From: Vicinamibacterales bacterium
GTDB lineage: Bacteria > Acidobacteriota > Vicinamibacteria > Vicinamibacterales > UBA2999
Assembly: GCA_041394705.1 (NCBI GenBank)
Contig: JAWKHS010000005.1
Span: 310,001-374,000, forward strand
Reading direction: 5' to 3'
DNA length: 64,000 bases
Translations under genes and position numbers: made by a program
Shown here: positions 8,660 to 16,451 of the stretch, piece by piece
How positions within the stretch are numbered: the stretch's first letter is position 1
How the letters are laid out: the number at the start of each line of letters is the position of its first letter
The notes under the pieces: model-generated
Database searches by the model: none
What the model saw: only the letters and a program-made list of their open reading frames with translations
Told to the model about the DNA's origin: nothing

Positions 8660-10303
8660 ATGGCCCCGTCAACGCCGGACCGCCGGCACACCGCCCTCGA
8701 CATCGCCCTGCTCGTGGCACTCGTGGCGACGTCGGCGCTGCCGTACGTCACGCACCTCGGGTTCTACAGCGACGACTGGGACTTCATCGGCGGCATGGCC
8801 ACGGCCCGCGACCAGACCCTCGGTGGCTACATGCGCACGATCTGGGACCAGGACCCGGCGCGGCCGGTGTTCGCCCGGGTCGTCGCCCTCGAGTACTGGT
8901 TGTTCGGCGCAGCGCCCCTCGGGTACCACCTCGTCAATCACGCGCTGCTGGCGGCCGCCTCGGTGTTCCTCTACCTGTCGCTGCGTCGGCTGGGCCTGCC
9001 GCGCGTGCTCGCCGTCGCCTGGCCGGCCGTCTTCTCGCTGCTGCCCCACTACGCCACCGACCGCCTGTGGCTCTCGATCGTGCACGTGGATCTCAGCGTG
9101 TGGGCCTGGACCGTCAGTCTCTGGGCGGCGCTCACCAGCGCCACGTCGCTCCGTCCCGCCCTCTGGCGCGCGGTCAGCCTGGCGGCGGCCGCGATCAGCG
9201 TGCTGTCCTACGAGGTGGCCGCCCCGCTGCTGCTGCTCGTGCCGTTCGCCGAGTACGCCGCGCTCGGCGGCGCCGAGGCTCCGCGCCGGCGCACGCGGCG
9301 GGCGGTCGCCACCGGCCTCGGGATGGCGGCCATCATCGGTGCGGCGGCCGCGTACAAGGTGGCCGTGTCGCCACGCGTCGTGATCCCGGCCGCGAGCTAC
9401 GTCGAGTACGTGCGGTGGCTGTTCGCGAGCGCCTTCCACACGAGCCTCGTCGAGCTCGGCTGGCAGCTGCCGGCCAAGGTGATGACCGTCCTGCGCGATC
9501 ACGCCGACCGCGCGCGGCCGCTCACCGCGCTGGGCCTCGGCGTGATCGTCGCCGTGGCCGTGCACCGGGCGTCGCGGTCTTCGCCGGTGGCCGCCATCGG
9601 CCGTGGCACGTGGGCGGCACTCGCGGCCGGCGGCCTGGGACTCGTCGCGGCCGGCTACGCGACCTTCCTCGTCACGTCCCACGTCGGGTTCCACGCCACC
9701 GGCATGAACAACCGCACCGCGATCGCGGCCGCGCTCGGAGTGGCCGCGTTCGCCATCGGCGCCTGGGGCGGCGCGGTGTCCCTCCTGCCCGCGCGCGCCC
9801 GGCACGCGCCGTTCGTGATCGGCCTCGCGCTCGTCGCCGCCTCGGCATCGCTCGTGACCATGCTGACGGCCAGCTACTGGGCCGACGCCTCCTCCGAGCA
9901 GCAACGCGTCATCGCGCAGCTGCGGCAGGACGTGCCCACGCTCCCGCCCGGCAGCCGGCTGCTCCTCGACGGCCTGTGTCCGTATCGCGGCGCCGGCACC
10001 GTCTTCGAGACCGACTGGGACACGAGCGGCCTGGTCCGGTGGATCTACCGGGACGCGTCGCTGTCGGGGGACGTGCTCCGGCCCGCGCCGGCGATCGACG
10101 GTGACGCGGTCATCACCGGCATCTACGAGGCGGTCACGCGCAACCCCTTCGACGAGCGCCTGTTCGTGTACGACGTCGACCGCCGCACGCTCACGCCACT
10201 GCCGGACGCCGACGCGGCCGAGCGCTACTTCTCGGCAGCCCGCCAGGTGTCACGGCCGGCCTGCGTCCGCGGGCAGGAGGGCAGCGGCGCGCCTGTGTTC
10301 TGA
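8660..10303 (+). CDS. polytopic membrane protein, GT39/ArnT-like
   Basis: 547 residues with roughly ten hydrophobic helices. The first periplasmic loop holds YSDDWDFIGG, the Asp-Asp-Trp seen at the catalytic loop of GT-C glycosyltransferases of the ArnT/PMT superfamily, which use lipid-linked sugar donors. The rest is Ala/Leu-rich membrane sequence ending in a soluble periplasmic tail of about 130 residues. ATG 8660 lies 14 bases after the GH127 stop, so co-expression is likely. The acceptor cannot be told. A GT-C fold is the best guess and is not certain. Confidence 0.65.
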   Translation: MAPSTPDRRHTALDIALLVALVATSALPYVTHLGFYSDDWDFIGGMATARDQTLGGYMRTIWDQDPARPVFARVVALEYWLFGAAPLGYHLVNHALLAAASVFLYLSLRRLGLPRVLAVAWPAVFSLLPHYATDRLWLSIVHVDLSVWAWTVSLWAALTSATSLRPALWRAVSLAAAAISVLSYEVAAPLLLLVPFAEYAALGGAEAPRRRTRRAVATGLGMAAIIGAAAAYKVAVSPRVVIPAASYVEYVRWLFASAFHTSLVELGWQLPAKVMTVLRDHADRARPLTALGLGVIVAVAVHRASRSSPVAAIGRGTWAALAAGGLGLVAAGYATFLVTSHVGFHATGMNNRTAIAAALGVAAFAIGAWGGAVSLLPARARHAPFVIGLALVAASASLVTMLTASYWADASSEQQRVIAQLRQDVPTLPPGSRLLLDGLCPYRGAGTVFETDWDTSGLVRWIYRDASLSGDVLRPAPAIDGDAVITGIYEAVTRNPFDERLFVYDVDRRTLTPLPDADAAERYFSAARQVSRPACVRGQEGSGAPVF

Positions 10304-10341
10304 CGCGCGCCTGGACGTCCACGCGGCCCGGTCCGCGCCGA

Positions 10342-10370
10342 TTGACAAATCCGCCGTCCGGCCGGACCAT
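10342..10370 (+). promoter_or_regulatory. putative leaderless promoter of the PQQ dehydrogenase gene
   Basis: A perfect TTGACA at 10342-10347, a 17-bp spacer and GACCAT at 10365-10370 (3 of 6 matches to TATAAT). The ATG is 7 bases further on, where transcription would start. No ribosome-binding site fits between. Confidence 0.5.
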
Positions 10371-10377
10371 CGGCGCC

Positions 10378-12462
10378 ATGACGCGCCGACTGCTCGTGGC
10401 CGGCCTCGCCGCCGGCCTGGCGATCACGACATTTCCGCTGCGGCCAGGCGCCAGGCAGGCGCCAGCGCGCAGCCGCCAGGCGGTGGACTGGCGGGCCTAC
10501 GCCGGCGACCTGCGGAACCTCCACTACTCCCCGCTCGCCGACATCGACGCATCGAACTTCGCCACGCTCGAAGTCGCGTGGCGGTTCAAGACCGACAACC
10601 TGGGCCCGCGGCCCGAGTTCAAGCTCGAAGGCACGCCGCTCGTCGTGGACGGCGTCCTCTACACGACCGCCGGGACGCGCCGGGCCGTCGTCGCCCTGGA
10701 CGCGGCCACGGGGGAACTCCGGTGGGTGCACTCCGAGGCCGAAGGCGCGCGCGCGGCGGCGTCCCCGCGCCAGCTCTCGGGCCGGGGCGTCGCGTACTGG
10801 AGCGACGGCCGCGGGGACGACCGCATCCTCTACGTCACGACCGGCTACCGGCTCGTCGCCCTCGACGCGAAGACGGGCGCCCGCATCGCGTCGTTCGGCA
10901 AGAACGGGCTCGTCGACCTCAAGGACGATGTCGTCTTCGGCAAGAACCAGCAGATCGACTACGAGGCCGGCGAGATCGGGCTCCATGCGACGCCCGCCAT
11001 CACCCGGGACGGCGTCGTCCTCGTCGGCGCCGCGATGCTCGAGGGCGGCACGCCGAAAACCCACAACAACACCAAGGGCCTGGTCCGCGGGTTCGACGTC
11101 CGCACCGGCCGGCGCCTGTGGACGTTCCACACGATCCCGCGGCCCGGCGAGTTTGGCAACGACACGTGGAAGAACGAGTCGTGGGCGACCAACGGCAACA
11201 CCGGCGTCTGGAACCAGATCGGCGTGGACGAGGAGCTGGGGCTCGCCTACCTGCCGGTGGAAACGCCGAGCTCCGATTTCTACGGCGGGCTCCGGCCCGG
11301 CGACAACCTGTTCGCCGAGAGCCTCGTGGCCATCGACTACCGGACCGGCGTGCGCAAGTGGCACTTCCAGCTCGTGCACCATCCCATCTGGAACATGGAC
11401 ATCGCAACGGCGCCGATGCTCGTCGACCTCGTGGTGGACGGGACGCCGGTGAAGGGCGTGGCCGTGATGGGCAAGCAGGCCTGGCTCTACCTCTTCGACC
11501 GCGTCACGGGCAGGCCGGTGTTCCCCATCGAGGAACGGCCCGTGGCGCAGTCCGACGTGCCCGGCGAGCAGACATCGCCGACGCAGCCGTTCCCGACCAG
11601 GCCGCCGGCCTACGATCACCAGGGCGTGACGCTCGACACCCTCATCGACTTCACGCCGGAGCTGCACGCCGAGGCGGTCGAGATCGCGAAGCGCTACAAG
11701 CTCGGGCCCATCTTCACGCCGCCGCCCGTCAGCCGGCGCGAAGGCCCGATCGGCAGCTTCCGCTCGTCGGGCGGCACCAACTGGCCCGGGGGGTCGTTCG
11801 ACCCCGAGACGCACATCGCCTACGTGCCGTCGTTCACGGCGATGCCGGTGCTGGGGCTGCTGCCGCCGCCGGACACGAGCTTCTCGGACATTCCCTACGT
11901 CTCCGGCAACGCCCTCACCGGCGTTCGCTACATCGCGGGACCCGGCGAGAACGTCGGCGCCGACGCCGCGCCGCTGCCGACGACGAAGGGCGGCACGCCA
12001 CTCTCGTCCACGGGCGACGTGGCCACGAATGGCAACGCGATGCCGCAGGGGCTGCCGCTCCTGAAGCCGCCGTACGGACGGCTGACGGCCATCGACCTGG
12101 ATCGCGGCGAGATCGTGTGGCAGGTGCCGCACGGCGAGACGCCGGACGCGGTGCGGAACCACCCGGCGCTCAAGGGCGTCGCGCTCCCGCGCACCGGCCA
12201 GTCGGGCGCGGTGGGCGCGCTCGTCACGAAGACGCTGGTGATCATGGGCGACCCGCTGACCACGACGGGGGCGAATCGACCGCGGGGCGCGATGCTGCGC
12301 GCCTACGACAAGGCCACCGGACAGGAGGTGGGCGCCGTCTACATGCCGGCGCCGCAGTCGGGCACGCCCATGACCTACTCGGTCAACGGCCGGCAGTTCA
12401 TCGTGGTGGCCGTGAGCGGCGGCGCCTACTCGGGCGAGTATCTGGCCTACGCGCTGCCGTAG
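10378..12462 (+). CDS. PQQ-binding beta-propeller dehydrogenase, exported quinoprotein
   Basis: 694 residues from ATG 10378; an in-frame ATG at 10342 is overlapped by the -35 element and is rejected. A signal peptide precedes VDWRAYAGDLRNLHYSPL, the usual N-terminus of membrane-associated glucose/alcohol dehydrogenases with pyrroloquinoline quinone. Propeller blades follow with repeated A-x-D-x-x-T-G-x-x-x-W motifs (LDAATGELRW, FDVRTGRRLW, IDLDRGEIVW), and the C-terminal MTYSVNGRQFIVVAVSGG is typical. There is no C-terminal cytochrome c domain or CXXCH motif, so electrons must pass to a separate carrier. The substrate is unknown; sugar or alcohol is likely. Confidence 0.85.
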   Translation: MTRRLLVAGLAAGLAITTFPLRPGARQAPARSRQAVDWRAYAGDLRNLHYSPLADIDASNFATLEVAWRFKTDNLGPRPEFKLEGTPLVVDGVLYTTAGTRRAVVALDAATGELRWVHSEAEGARAAASPRQLSGRGVAYWSDGRGDDRILYVTTGYRLVALDAKTGARIASFGKNGLVDLKDDVVFGKNQQIDYEAGEIGLHATPAITRDGVVLVGAAMLEGGTPKTHNNTKGLVRGFDVRTGRRLWTFHTIPRPGEFGNDTWKNESWATNGNTGVWNQIGVDEELGLAYLPVETPSSDFYGGLRPGDNLFAESLVAIDYRTGVRKWHFQLVHHPIWNMDIATAPMLVDLVVDGTPVKGVAVMGKQAWLYLFDRVTGRPVFPIEERPVAQSDVPGEQTSPTQPFPTRPPAYDHQGVTLDTLIDFTPELHAEAVEIAKRYKLGPIFTPPPVSRREGPIGSFRSSGGTNWPGGSFDPETHIAYVPSFTAMPVLGLLPPPDTSFSDIPYVSGNALTGVRYIAGPGENVGADAAPLPTTKGGTPLSSTGDVATNGNAMPQGLPLLKPPYGRLTAIDLDRGEIVWQVPHGETPDAVRNHPALKGVALPRTGQSGAVGALVTKTLVIMGDPLTTTGANRPRGAMLRAYDKATGQEVGAVYMPAPQSGTPMTYSVNGRQFIVVAVSGGAYSGEYLAYALP

Positions 12463-12534
12463 TGCCGCGCGCCCGTGGCGCCACGATCCGCGCGGACGAG
12501 GAGCGGTGGACGCGTTCGGGATGTCTCGGCGTGT

Positions 12535-12562
12535 CGCCGCGCCGGATCGCTCCGGCGCGGCG
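12535..12562. terminator. perfect 12-bp stem-loop between convergent genes
   Basis: CGCCGCGCCGGA / TCCGGCGCGGCG with a 4-nt loop, placed between the stops of the PQQ dehydrogenase and DinB genes. No T-tract follows on either strand. Because the stem is symmetric, it could end transcription in both directions. Confidence 0.55.
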
Positions 12563-12573
12563 TGAGGCTGAGG

Positions 12574-13140
12574 CTACTTGCTCCAGGGCGGCACGATGTG
12601 GTTCATGCGCGCGTAGGCGATGAGCTGCCCGAGGTGCTCGTGCAGGTCGCCCCCGATCAGCAGGGCGATCTGCGAGGTCGAGCGCTCCTGGCCGAACAGC
12701 GTGCGCTTGCCGGTGAGCGTGGCCGGGTCGACGGCCTCGAGCGAGGCCTTGGCGTGGGCGAACGCCTTGTTGAGGTGATCGATCACCTGGGCCTTGTCGG
12801 TGAGGGCCCTGAGCTTGGCCGCGCCCTCCTGCCCGCCGGGCGGCGGCATCGGCTTGCCACCGAAGCCGTTCGGGATGAAGCCGTAGCCCTCCATCGCGGC
12901 CAGCATCAGCACTTCCGAGACGGACCGGACGCCCTCCATGGGACGCCAGGTGTACTTGTCCTGCGGGAAGGCCTCGGCGAGGCCCACGAACTTGCCGCGC
13001 ACGGTGTCGAGGTCGGCCAGGAAAGACGCCTTCAACTCGGCGGCGGCCTCCTTCGAGATCACGTCCTGCGCGCGTGCAGGCGTCACGGCCGCTGAGAGAA
13101 GCGCGCAGGCGACGAGTGCGCCGGTCACGTGTCTGGTCAT
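12574..13140 (-). CDS. DinB-like four-helix protein, exported
   Basis: 188 residues. ATG 13140 is preceded by AAGGAG at 7 bases and starts a signal peptide (cleavage near ARAQD); the longer open frame upstream is spurious. The chain is all helical, with the DinB-superfamily pattern: WRP in the first part, HLNKAFAHA in the middle and HEHLGQLIAYARMN near the end, which provide candidate metal-binding histidines. Most DinB relatives are cytoplasmic metal-dependent thiol or S-transferases, so a secreted version is less usual but recurs in Acidobacteriota. Substrate unknown. Confidence 0.8.
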   Translation of the reverse strand: MTRHVTGALVACALLSAAVTPARAQDVISKEAAAELKASFLADLDTVRGKFVGLAEAFPQDKYTWRPMEGVRSVSEVLMLAAMEGYGFIPNGFGGKPMPPPGGQEGAAKLRALTDKAQVIDHLNKAFAHAKASLEAVDPATLTGKRTLFGQERSTSQIALLIGGDLHEHLGQLIAYARMNHIVPPWSK

Positions 13141-13449
13141 CGGATCGCTCCTTGCGGCGGCGAATCGCGGGGGGCCTCTTGGAGCGGGACCTCCCGGCGG
13201 CGAGGCCACCGGCTCCAGACAGCCTACTACCGTCGGTGGCGGCGCCGCGCGGATCCACGCCTCGGCGCCGGGATGAAGTCGGGGACCACGAGCGTTGCGC
13301 CCTGGCGGAGGACCATCTCGGCGGCGGGCGTGAACGGAAACGTTTTGCGCCGCCCTCACCGATGTGCGCGGGCCGGGCGCGCCGCGCCGCGCGCGGCCGT
13401 CACAATCCCGACACAATTCCCCGGCACACTCGCTCGAGCGGGTGTGCGG
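13141..13449. other. 309-bp intergenic region with two palindromes and a possible gene relic
   Basis: Between the DinB gene (minus) and the beta-barrel gene (plus). It contains AAACGTTT at 13337-13344, a 24-bp palindrome next to the downstream start, and on the minus strand (about 13255-13345) a short reading TPAAEMVLRQGATLVVPDFI. That reading resembles the Glu/Leu/Phe/Val dehydrogenase segment ending in VVPDFIANAGG. The similarity is short and frameshifted, so it is only a possibility. Confidence 0.3.
13424..13447. promoter_or_regulatory. 24-bp near-perfect palindrome just upstream of a start codon
   Basis: GCACAC-T-CGCTCGAGCG-G-GTGTGC: all pairs match except one T.G position. It ends 2 bases before the ATG at 13450. 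It could be an operator or a translation-masking hairpin. CACAAT-like hexamers at 13401 and 13412 could serve as -10 elements. Confidence 0.4.
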
Positions 13450-14106
13450 ATGACATCGTGGTGGCGAAGCTGGGGCAGGCGCTGGACCGGGGCCAGGCGG
13501 ACGCTGACGGCGGCGGCGGCGCTGGCCGGCGCGATGCACGGGCGGGCCGAGGCGCAGACGGCGCCCGTGGGCCGCTGGCACGTGGCGATCGGCGTGACTC
13601 GTCCCCTGATCGACCCGGTTGAGGGCGACTTCCAGCCGGCCGCCGGTCCCGCAGGACTCACGGTAAGCGGCCTGACATTCCCCCACGTCGCCATCGGCGC
13701 GGGCGTCGGCCGCGCCGAATTCGCGCTGGGCTATCGCAAGCTCGGCGTGCTGCGCTTCGAGACGGGAGACGGCCGCAGCCGCGGCAACACGCACTCGAAC
13801 GCCCTCGAGGCCGGAATCCGGACGTCGCTGCTCCAGCACGGCCGGATGCGTGTCCAGGCGAGGGCTGGAGCGCAGGTGGTCCGCACGATAGCGGCGGTGC
13901 CCTCGGACGCGGCGTGGCGGTTCACGGGTGGCCTCAACACCTGGCGCGTGCTGCCGCTGCTGGGCGTCGGGGCCGAAGTGCGACTGTCGAGACGATCGGC
14001 CGTGCGGGTCGACTACGCGCCGGTGTTGGGCCGCCTCGGCACGCCGGATCGGACCGGCCGCTACCGTCAGCAGGTCGTCGGCATCGACGTCGTGAGGACC
14101 TGGTGA
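13450..14106 (+). CDS. predicted outer-membrane beta-barrel-like protein
   Basis: 218 residues. The signal peptide has an arginine-rich n-region and is cleaved near GRAEAQT. The mature part alternates polar and hydrophobic residues with many glycines (GVGRAEFALGYRKLGV, VLPLLGVGAEVRLS), as in small eight-stranded barrels, and ends ...GIDVVRTW with a terminal aromatic residue as barrel proteins often do. No family was recognised. The stop overlaps the GTG of the next gene (GTGA), which implies translational coupling. Confidence 0.6.
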   Translation: MTSWWRSWGRRWTGARRTLTAAAALAGAMHGRAEAQTAPVGRWHVAIGVTRPLIDPVEGDFQPAAGPAGLTVSGLTFPHVAIGAGVGRAEFALGYRKLGVLRFETGDGRSRGNTHSNALEAGIRTSLLQHGRMRVQARAGAQVVRTIAAVPSDAAWRFTGGLNTWRVLPLLGVGAEVRLSRRSAVRVDYAPVLGRLGTPDRTGRYRQQVVGIDVVRTW

Positions 14107-14939
14107 CGGGACGGCGTCGATCCTGGAGCGCCAGGTATCGGACGTGCCGCTGGCGTTTCGTGCTTCTCTGCCTGGGAATCGCCGGCGGCGGGTGTGCGGG
14201 GCACGCGCCACCGACGCGGGTGTCGGAGACCTTCGGCGACCACCTGCATTGGCGGGCTGCCGCCAACGCCCGCGGCTGGACGGTGCTCCTGCCGGGCGCG
14301 GGAGGCCTCCGCGTGCTGGACGACGACCAGCACTACTTCAGAGCGGCCGCGCGACTGAACGCCCGAGGCTGGCATGCCCTCGTGGTCGACTACGTCCCAG
14401 CCTACCGGGCGCTGGAAGGCCGGCCGGATCTGCCGGCGGGTCGGAAGATCGCGGCCGTGATCCAGCGCGCCATCGAGTGGATGCACGTGACGCACCCCGA
14501 GACGCGCGGCCGTGACGGTGCATTGATCGGCTGGTCGCGGGGCGCCGAGGGTGTCGCGGCGTTCGTCGACGACGCGGCGCGCGTGTCGGCGCTCGGCATA
14601 CGGGCAGCGGCCGTCTTCTATCCGTCGGTTCCCCATCGCGTCCGGCTCGACAACCAGGTTCCGCTCCTGGTGCTCACCGGCACGGCCGATGACGTGGCGC
14701 CGTGGACGGACGTCTCGACCTGGGTACGCGGCCGCACACCGACGGCGGCCGCGGTGGATCTCCGCGGCTTCGACGGCGCCCACCACGGGTTCGACGTCGA
14801 AAGCCTGACCAGGCGCCGCGTCGTGCGCCTGCTGCCGCTCGTCGGGCCCAAGGCGACGCTGCAATTCCACCCCGCGGCGGCGCGGCTCGCAACGATGGCC
14901 CTGGAGGAATTCCTGGCCGCGCACCTCCCTCGTCCCTGA
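14103..14939 (+). CDS. alpha/beta-hydrolase, dienelactone-hydrolase-like, probable lipoprotein
   Basis: 278 residues from GTG 14103, overlapping the previous stop. A hydrophobic segment ends in IAGGGC, where C31 is a plausible but weak lipobox cysteine. The hydrolase core shows the nucleophile elbow G-W-S145-R-G, an acid in LTGTADDVAPW (D196 or D197) and the catalytic histidine in DGAHHGFD (H227 or H228), all in the order expected for dienelactone hydrolases. Being anchored in the envelope and coupled to a barrel protein, it probably works on an external or cell-wall ester. The substrate is unknown. Confidence 0.75.
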   Translation: MTGRRRSWSARYRTCRWRFVLLCLGIAGGGCAGHAPPTRVSETFGDHLHWRAAANARGWTVLLPGAGGLRVLDDDQHYFRAAARLNARGWHALVVDYVPAYRALEGRPDLPAGRKIAAVIQRAIEWMHVTHPETRGRDGALIGWSRGAEGVAAFVDDAARVSALGIRAAAVFYPSVPHRVRLDNQVPLLVLTGTADDVAPWTDVSTWVRGRTPTAAAVDLRGFDGAHHGFDVESLTRRRVVRLLPLVGPKATLQFHPAAARLATMALEEFLAAHLPRP

Positions 14940-14981
14940 TCCGCGCACGCCGACGATGCCAGGCCTGCCGAGGAGTCCACG

Positions 14982-15722
14982 ATGCCGCCTCACACGTATC
15001 CGGCCGCAGCCCTGGCCGTCTGTCTCGTCTGTACGAGCGCGCACGCGCAGACGCCGCGCCTCCCCATTCGCCTCGAGGTCGATCTCGCCGCGGGCTTCGT
15101 CCGCGTCGCCGGCAACGCGCTCACCGACAGGACGGTGGATCGCCTCGACGTCGAAGGCTGGCGGCCCGGACTCGCCGTCGGCGCCCGGGTGCGCCCGTGG
15201 CTGGAAGTGGCCGGCACGGTGTCGCCGGGGCTCGACCTCCGTCTCGCCGAGCCCTGGGGATTCGGTGAGGCGAGGGATGCTCGTGCCATCGTGGACCACC
15301 GCACGGGCGCGATCCTGGGCGTCGAAGCGCGGGTCTTCCCGAGCGTACTCGGGGTCTACGGCGCGGTAGGAGTGCTGCACGCGCGACCGACCCGCTATGT
15401 GATGTCGGCCGCGCGGACCGGGCCGACGCTCGCGCTCGGCTCGGGCGACTACGCCACCGACGTCACCGCCGTCTGGCGGGCCCGCGCCCTCACGACCCCG
15501 GCCGTCGGCCTGGGCTACGCGAGGCGGGCCCGCGCGCGGTGGTCTTTCACCGAGGGCGTGAGCATTCCCTTGCGATTCCCCGAGAGCGAGCCCGCCACGT
15601 TCTCGTTCAGTCCGGGCGCCGCCGTCAGCGACGCCGCGGTGGCGTCGGCCACCCGCGTTCTGACGCGCGAGGTCTTCTACGCGCCAATCGCGTTCCACCT
15701 CAGCGCCGGCTGGACCTTCTGA
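14982..15722 (+). CDS. predicted outer-membrane beta-barrel-like protein
   Basis: 246 residues, starting at ATG 14982 with GAGGAG upstream. The signal peptide is cleaved near AHAQT. The mature chain is amphipathic beta-strand-like throughout (RLEVDLAAGFVRVAG, GLGYARRARARWSF) and ends in GWTF with a terminal phenylalanine, the signal used by BAM substrates. Organisation matches the barrel-like protein two genes upstream, but the sequences are not obviously alike. Likely same operon as the hydrolase (42-bp gap). Function unknown. Confidence 0.6.
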   Translation: MPPHTYPAAALAVCLVCTSAHAQTPRLPIRLEVDLAAGFVRVAGNALTDRTVDRLDVEGWRPGLAVGARVRPWLEVAGTVSPGLDLRLAEPWGFGEARDARAIVDHRTGAILGVEARVFPSVLGVYGAVGVLHARPTRYVMSAARTGPTLALGSGDYATDVTAVWRARALTTPAVGLGYARRARARWSFTEGVSIPLRFPESEPATFSFSPGAAVSDAAVASATRVLTREVFYAPIAFHLSAGWTF

Positions 15723-15736
15723 CGGAAGCGCGCGGG

Positions 15737-15742
15737 TAGAAT
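15737..15742 (+). promoter_or_regulatory. -10 hexamer TAGAAT ahead of the OmpR-type regulator
   Basis: TAGAAT lies 16 bases before GTG 15759, leaving a leader of about 9-10 bases. It suggests the two-component pair has its own promoter as well as possible read-through from the envelope genes. Confidence 0.4.
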
Positions 15743-15758
15743 TGGCGCCACGACCGCC

Positions 15759-16451
15759 GTGCACATCCTGCTCGTCGAGGACGACGAACGCGCGCGCCGC
15801 TGGCTGACCGAGGCGCTGGCCCGTGAAGGCCTCACGGTGGACACCGCAGGCAGCGTCCCCGACGGTCTTCGTCGCAGCCGGGCCACGCGCTACGACGCCA
15901 TCGTCCTCGACGTGAGGTTGCACGGCCGCTCCGGACTCGACCTCTGCCGCGAACTCCGCCAGGAACAGCCAGTGCCCGTGATCATGGTGACGGCCCTGGG
16001 CGAGCTCGACGACCGCCTCGCCGGCTTCGACGCCGGAGCCGACGACTACGTCGTCAAGCCGGTGGAGCCAGCCGAGCTCGCGGCGCGCCTGCGTGCCGTT
16101 CAGCGCCGGTCCGGAGGCGCACTGGCCACCGGCCAGCGGGTGCTGGCCGGCGACCTCGTCCTGGAGGTCGACTCGGGCCGCGCGCAGATCCGCGACCGGG
16201 ACCTCGGGCTGTCGCCCAACGAGTTCGCGCTGCTGCGTGCGCTCGCCGAGCACGCAGGAACGATCCTGAGCCGCGACCAGTTGTTGAGCGTGGCGCCGGC
16301 GTTGCTCGACGACCCGTTCGACCGCTCGATCGACGTCCGCATCTCCCGGCTCCGGCGCAAGCTCGGCGACGACGCCAGGCAACCGCGGCGGCTGCAGACG
16401 GTCCGCGGCGTGGGCTACGTCCTGCAGGCCGTCCGCGAGGACGTCCCATGA
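15759..16451 (+). CDS. OmpR-family response regulator
   Basis: 230 residues from GTG 15759. Receiver domain (1-115): acidic pocket E7-D8-D9, phospho-acceptor D51 (IVLDVRL), T78 and K100 (VVKPVEP). Winged-helix domain (130-225): LSPNEFALLRALAEH, the SIDVRISRLRRKLGD recognition region and TVRGVGYVL hairpin wing, all usual for OmpR/PhoB. It overlaps the kinase gene by four bases (ATGA). The neighbouring barrel and hydrolase genes are candidate targets; this is inference from position. Confidence 0.93.
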   Translation: MHILLVEDDERARRWLTEALAREGLTVDTAGSVPDGLRRSRATRYDAIVLDVRLHGRSGLDLCRELRQEQPVPVIMVTALGELDDRLAGFDAGADDYVVKPVEPAELAARLRAVQRRSGGALATGQRVLAGDLVLEVDSGRAQIRDRDLGLSPNEFALLRALAEHAGTILSRDQLLSVAPALLDDPFDRSIDVRISRLRRKLGDDARQPRRLQTVRGVGYVLQAVREDVP

